Positions 61,086 to 64,000 of a DNA stretch of 64,000 nt are shown piece by piece. The notes below the pieces were generated by a model. The model made no database searches, was not told the origin of the DNA, and saw only the letters and a program-made list of their open reading frames with translations. The translations under genes were made by a program, and so were the position numbers. Source of the stretch: an uncultured Lachnospiraceae bacterium (GTDB lineage Bacteria; Bacillota; Clostridia; Lachnospirales; Lachnospiraceae); contig CANDAG010000015.1 in NCBI GenBank assembly GCA_947382625.1, positions 1-64,000 of the forward strand, written 5' to 3'. Every line of letters starts with the position of its first letter. The stretch's first letter is position 1.

Positions 61086-61607
61086 TCAAAGAACCTTGGA
61101 CAGATATAAATTCAGATCGTCATCATTACGGCATTCCCCGTAAGGCTCGCATACGCTCCGGCCATACCAGACGCCGGAGCCATCGGGGATATAGCCCCGT
61201 TTCACATACATCCGCTGTGCGCTGCCATACCCGCTGTGCAGTCCTACGCCAAGATATACCATGTCGCTGTATTTCGATGCAATTTTTTCCGCCACGTCCA
61301 TAAGCTTATTCCCGATGCCGCGTCTGCGGAATTTTTCCAGAACACCAAAATCCACAATCTCAGGATATCCCTTATGGGCAAAGGCGCCCCAGGGGGAATC
61401 GGGATACACATTGACATAGCCGGCAGCCTGCCCATGGTATTCGGCAACCAGCGCCACAGAGCCCATTTCTTTCCGGTGCCTTAAGCGCATTTCATATTTA
61501 TCTGCGGAGGCGTTCCAGCCCTGGGCAATCTCCCCGGCAACGATGACAGGAATGTCCTCCGGCGCAAGGTCTCGTATTTTTATTTCATTGTCTTCGTAAT
61601 AGATCAT
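61086..61607 (-). CDS. GNAT-family N-acetyltransferase
   Basis: 173 residues. The acetyl-CoA motif is GVLEKFRRRGIGNKLMDVAE, followed by SGYGSAQRMYVKRGYIPDGS. Start ATG 61607 has AGAGGTGG upstream; the open frame extends to 61673. It is convergent with the cotH-like gene. Substrate unknown. Confidence 0.9.
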   Translation of the reverse strand: MIYYEDNEIKIRDLAPEDIPVIVAGEIAQGWNASADKYEMRLRHRKEMGSVALVAEYHGQAAGYVNVYPDSPWGAFAHKGYPEIVDFGVLEKFRRRGIGNKLMDVAEKIASKYSDMVYLGVGLHSGYGSAQRMYVKRGYIPDGSGVWYGRSVCEPYGECRNDDDLNLYLSKVL

Positions 61608-61721
61608 AATGCCACCTCTGCTATCCAAATTTGTCCTGTTTCTCATGATAATATAAGAGCTTTGTTTTGGCAACTCCCCTGGCGTCTTTCTCTCTGACTC
61701 AAAGACCCCGAAATTTTTTCA

Positions 61722-61750
61722 TTGACTTTCCCACCCGCATATGATATAAA
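61722..61750 (+). promoter_or_regulatory. Promoter of the Trp T-box transcript
   Basis: TTGACT (61722-61727) and TATAAA (61745-61750), 17 bases apart. Confidence 0.75.
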
Positions 61751-61756
61751 GATAAC

Positions 61757-62021
61757 CATAAACCGTTGAGGAAGAGTAAGTACTTTGGTTACTCCTTATC
61801 ACAGAGAGCCGCGGCAGGTGGGAAGCGGTATAGGGAAACGGAAGGAATGGACTTCGGAGGGCGAGTCGAAAGTATCAGTAGACGAGACGGAGAGGAAACT
61901 TCGTTACCAAATCAGGCATATGATAGTATGCAATGAGCGGACGTAATATTACGTCAAGCCGGGTGGCACCGCAGGAGATGATACTCTTGTCCCAGCATTG
62001 GATTGGGATGGGAGTTTTTTT
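61757..62021 (+). promoter_or_regulatory. Tryptophan T-box leader
   Basis: AGAGAG follows the lower stem I. The specifier loop reads GAA-TGG-A (61845-61851), a Trp codon. The T-box core GGGTGGCACCGC starts at 61961, and the terminator ACTCTTGTCCCA/TGGGATGGGAGT plus T7 is at 61983-62021. Uncharged tRNA-Trp should antiterminate and raise expression of the TrpB-like gene. Confidence 0.93.
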
Positions 62022-62083
62022 ATGTATATAAGAATGCTTTCAACCAATCGATATAAAAATCATGCAAAATGGAGGAATCAAAC

Positions 62084-63478
62084 ATGAGCACAGAGAAAAA
62101 AGATCAAATCCCTTACAAGATTTACCTGGAAGAAAAGGAGATGCCTACCAGCTGGTATAATGTGCGGGCTGATATGAAAAATAAACCCGCTCCTCTTTTA
62201 AACCCGGGAACCTTACAGCCCTTAACCTTCGAGGAAATGCGGGGGATTTTCTGCGATGAGCTGTGCAGACAGGAGCTTGACGATACCACCGCCTATTTCG
62301 AGATTCCGGAGGAGATCAGGAAGTTTTATAAGATGTACCGTCCGTCACCGTTGGTACGTGCTTACTGTCTGGAAGAAAAATTGCAGACGCCGGCAAAGAT
62401 TTACTATAAATTCGAAGGAAATAATACCAGCGGAAGTCATAAATTAAATTCTGCCATTGCTCAGGCTTATTATGCTAAGAATCAGGGGCTGAAGGGTGTG
62501 ACCACAGAAACGGGAGCAGGACAGTGGGGAACTGCACTGTCCATGGCCTGCGCATACTTAGGGCTTGACTGCCAGGTGTATATGGTGAAGTGTTCTTATG
62601 AGCAGAAGCCCTTCCGCAGGGAGGTAATGCGGACTTACGGGGCAAACGTGACCCCTTCTCCTTCCAATACTACCCAGGTGGGCCGAAAGATCCTGGAGGA
62701 GTTCCCCGGAACCACAGGAAGCCTTGGCTGTGCTATTTCAGAGGCGGTAGAGGCAGCTACCTCCCAGGAGGGCTACCGTTATGTGCTTGGCTCCGTGCTT
62801 TCCCAGGTTCTGCTCCATCAGTCGGTGATCGGTCTGGAGGCAAAGGCAGCCATGGATAAGTATGGGATCAAGCCGGATGTGATCATCGGTTGTGCCGGCG
62901 GCGGGTCCAACTTAGGAGGACTGATTTCCCCGTTTATGGGAGAAAAATTAAGAGGAGAAGCGGATTATCGTATTGTTGCGGTAGAGCCTGCCTCCTGTCC
63001 CAGCCTTACCAGAGGAAAATACGTTTACGATTTCTGCGATACCGGAAAGGTTTGTCCTCTTGCGAAGATGTATACCTTAGGCAGCGGATTCATTCCGGCT
63101 CCCAACCATGCAGGCGGACTTCGCTATCACGGCATGAGCTCCGTGCTGTCCCAGCTTTATGCGGATGGTTATATGGAGGCGGTGAGCGTGGAGCAGACCG
63201 CAGTATTCAAGGCAGCAGAGGAATTTGCAAGAGTGGAAGGGATCCTGCCCGCTCCGGAAAGCTCCCATGCCATCAAGGCGGCCATGGATGAAGCGCTTAA
63301 ATGCAAAGAAACGGGTGAGGAAAAAACCATTCTCTTTGGCCTTACGGGAACCGGATATTTTGATATGGTTGCTTATGAGCGTTACAATAACGGAGAGATG
63401 GTGGATTATGTTCCTACGGATGAAGAGCTTGCAAAGGGATTTGCAGGAATTCCCAAAGTTCCGGGAAATGAGATTTAA
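62084..63478 (+). CDS. TrpB2-type tryptophan synthase beta chain-like protein
   Basis: 464 residues, PLP-dependent. The lysine is K120 in GNNTSGSHKLNSA, and the phosphate loop is IGCAGGGSNLGGL. The long N-terminal extension (FYKMYRPSPLVRAYCLEEKL) marks the TrpB2 group. TrpB2 makes tryptophan from indole and serine and often works without TrpA; none is present here. ATG 62069 is inside the ribosome site, so ATG 62084, seven bases after GGAGGA, is the start. It is controlled by a Trp T-box. Confidence 0.93.
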   Translation: MSTEKKDQIPYKIYLEEKEMPTSWYNVRADMKNKPAPLLNPGTLQPLTFEEMRGIFCDELCRQELDDTTAYFEIPEEIRKFYKMYRPSPLVRAYCLEEKLQTPAKIYYKFEGNNTSGSHKLNSAIAQAYYAKNQGLKGVTTETGAGQWGTALSMACAYLGLDCQVYMVKCSYEQKPFRREVMRTYGANVTPSPSNTTQVGRKILEEFPGTTGSLGCAISEAVEAATSQEGYRYVLGSVLSQVLLHQSVIGLEAKAAMDKYGIKPDVIIGCAGGGSNLGGLISPFMGEKLRGEADYRIVAVEPASCPSLTRGKYVYDFCDTGKVCPLAKMYTLGSGFIPAPNHAGGLRYHGMSSVLSQLYADGYMEAVSVEQTAVFKAAEEFARVEGILPAPESSHAIKAAMDEALKCKETGEEKTILFGLTGTGYFDMVAYERYNNGEMVDYVPTDEELAKGFAGIPKVPGNEI

Positions 63479-63527
63479 AGTGAGACAGTAATGAATAGCA
63501 AACGTTGGCATATAAAGCGTGTCGGCG

Positions 63528-63670
63528 GTAACTATTCAGCCAGGACTTTGCACTTGCTGCAAAGTCCGTGATAAAGCGTAAATTAAGCCAAGAGTGAATC
63601 TGCCCCTCGCCGCAGGCGACTTTAAATGGGCAGATTCAAGTGACTATGAAGCCGAAGGCTGAATAGTTAC
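63528..63670 (-). mobile_element. MITE-like element, family A copy 2, perfect 14-bp ends and 8-bp target duplication
   Basis: It begins GTAACTATTCAGCC and ends GGCTGAATAGTTAC, perfect 14-bp inverted repeats over 143 bp. TGTCGGCG flanks it at 63520-63527 and 63671-63678. The orientation is opposite to the 10386 copy. Outside it, AGCAAACG and CGTTTGC-TTTTT are the arms of an intrinsic terminator for the TrpB2 gene, now split by the insertion. Confidence 0.88.
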
Positions 63671-63698
63671 TGTCGGCGTTTGCTTTTTCAGATAGTAG

Positions 63699-63727
63699 TT
63701 GAATCCCTCCGGCAAATCTGTTAGAAT
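63699..63727 (+). promoter_or_regulatory. secA: secA promoter
   Basis: TTGAAT (63699-63704) and TAGAAT (63722-63727) with 17 bases between, 47 bases before the start codon. Confidence 0.65.
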
Positions 63728-63773
63728 AAAGCTTAAAGTTTTTTGAGAAGGGCTTAAAGTGTGGAGGATTCAA

Positions 63774-64000
63774 ATGAATATAATCCAAAAGGTATTCGGC
63801 ACTCACAGTGAAAGAGAATTAAAGCGCATTGAAGGAACGGTGAAGCAGATTGAGGATCTGCGGCCTTCCATGCAGGCATTGTCAGATACGGAGCTTGCGG
63901 CGAAAACCGAAGAATTTAAGAAGCGATTGACAGAAGGGGAAACCTTGGATGACCTGCTCCCGGAAGCCTTTGCCGTGACAAGGGAGGCGGCCCGCCGGGT
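63774..64000 (+). CDS. secA: Protein translocase ATPase SecA (3' truncated by window)
   Basis: The first 75 codons only. [20 protein letters not shown], the basic-amphipathic start and [18 protein letters not shown] then [19 protein letters not shown] are the classic SecA N-terminus preceding the first nucleotide-binding fold. The ribosome site is GGAGGA. SecA drives export through SecYEG. The remainder lies outside the window. Confidence 0.95.
   Translation, partial: MNIIQKVFGTHSERELKRIEGTVKQIEDLRPSMQALSDTELAAKTEEFKKRLTEGETLDDLLPEAFAVTREAARR

Overview
The window looks like a chromosomal segment of a Lachnospiraceae-type gut Firmicute (Clostridium cluster XIVa). This rests on strong AGGAGG ribosome sites, T-box leaders, a CIRCE element, a ptb-buk butyrate pair, 2-oxoacid:ferredoxin oxidoreductase, BlaI/BlaR1 and LytTR regulators, and a glycan-dominated gene set. 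I see no rRNA, tRNA, CRISPR array or intact insertion sequence. The placement is inferred from gene content only.

Layout. 1-5 kb: a sugar ABC transporter (two permeases) with a family 2 glycoside hydrolase, a membrane protein and an ArsR-type regulator. 5.2-7.4 kb: BlaI/BlaR1-like regulator pair behind a nested-palindrome operator. 7.5-10.4 kb: metY and a nucleobase permease. 10.4-12.3 kb: an AAA/PD-(D/E)XK protein whose 3' end was rewritten by a small mobile element. 12.3-20 kb: a five-gene leftward operon (binding protein, permease, ATPase, ModE-like regulator, MocA-like nucleotidyltransferase) divergent from a three-subunit xanthine-dehydrogenase-type molybdenum hydroxylase. It probably combines metal import, cofactor maturation and the enzyme that uses them. 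20-25.4 kb: ferredoxin-type aldo/keto reductase, DUF1266 lipoprotein, metallo-beta-lactamase-fold protein, SurE, class B sortase. 25.5-27 kb: an AT-rich islet with a GNAT gene, an IS630 remnant and a candidate par/Fst-like type I toxin-antitoxin locus. 27-32.5 kb: CIRCE-controlled Hsp20, acetyltransferase, LytTR two-component system. 32.5-35.4 kb: LacI regulator and GH51 arabinofuranosidase. 35.6-38.3 kb: LytTR/DUF3021/ABC exporter operon. 38.5-42.4 kb: 2-oxoacid oxidoreductase and superoxide reductase. 42.9-48.1 kb: Rpn-type nuclease, DUF4317, YkgJ, Crp/Fnr regulator, a 79-residue glycyl-radical protein and an OFA-family transporter. 48.3-54.2 kb: T-box/aspS and Trk potassium uptake. 54.3-58.8 kb: ptb-buk, DUF2804, MFS. 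59-64 kb: CotH kinase, GNAT, Trp T-box/TrpB2 and the start of secA.

The signals I consider most worth a second look are non-genic. (1) A convergent small-toxin/antisense-RNA locus at 26.53-26.82 kb has the layout of the Enterococcus par system, including a 14-nt antisense match over the toxin start codon. (2) Two families of small inverted-repeat elements with 8-bp target duplications (family A at 10386-10529 and 63528-63670; family C at 50436-50647) sit in or against intrinsic terminators. Remnants of family A supply the last codons and stop codons of other genes. (3) A third family of ~40-bp palindromes shows compensatory stem changes, and one copy lies in frame inside the sortase gene. (4) The aspS T-box seems to read Asn rather than Asp, matching a histidine typical of non-discriminating AspRS. 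(5) The mini glycyl-radical gene has a Crp/Fnr-like palindrome centred at about -41.5.
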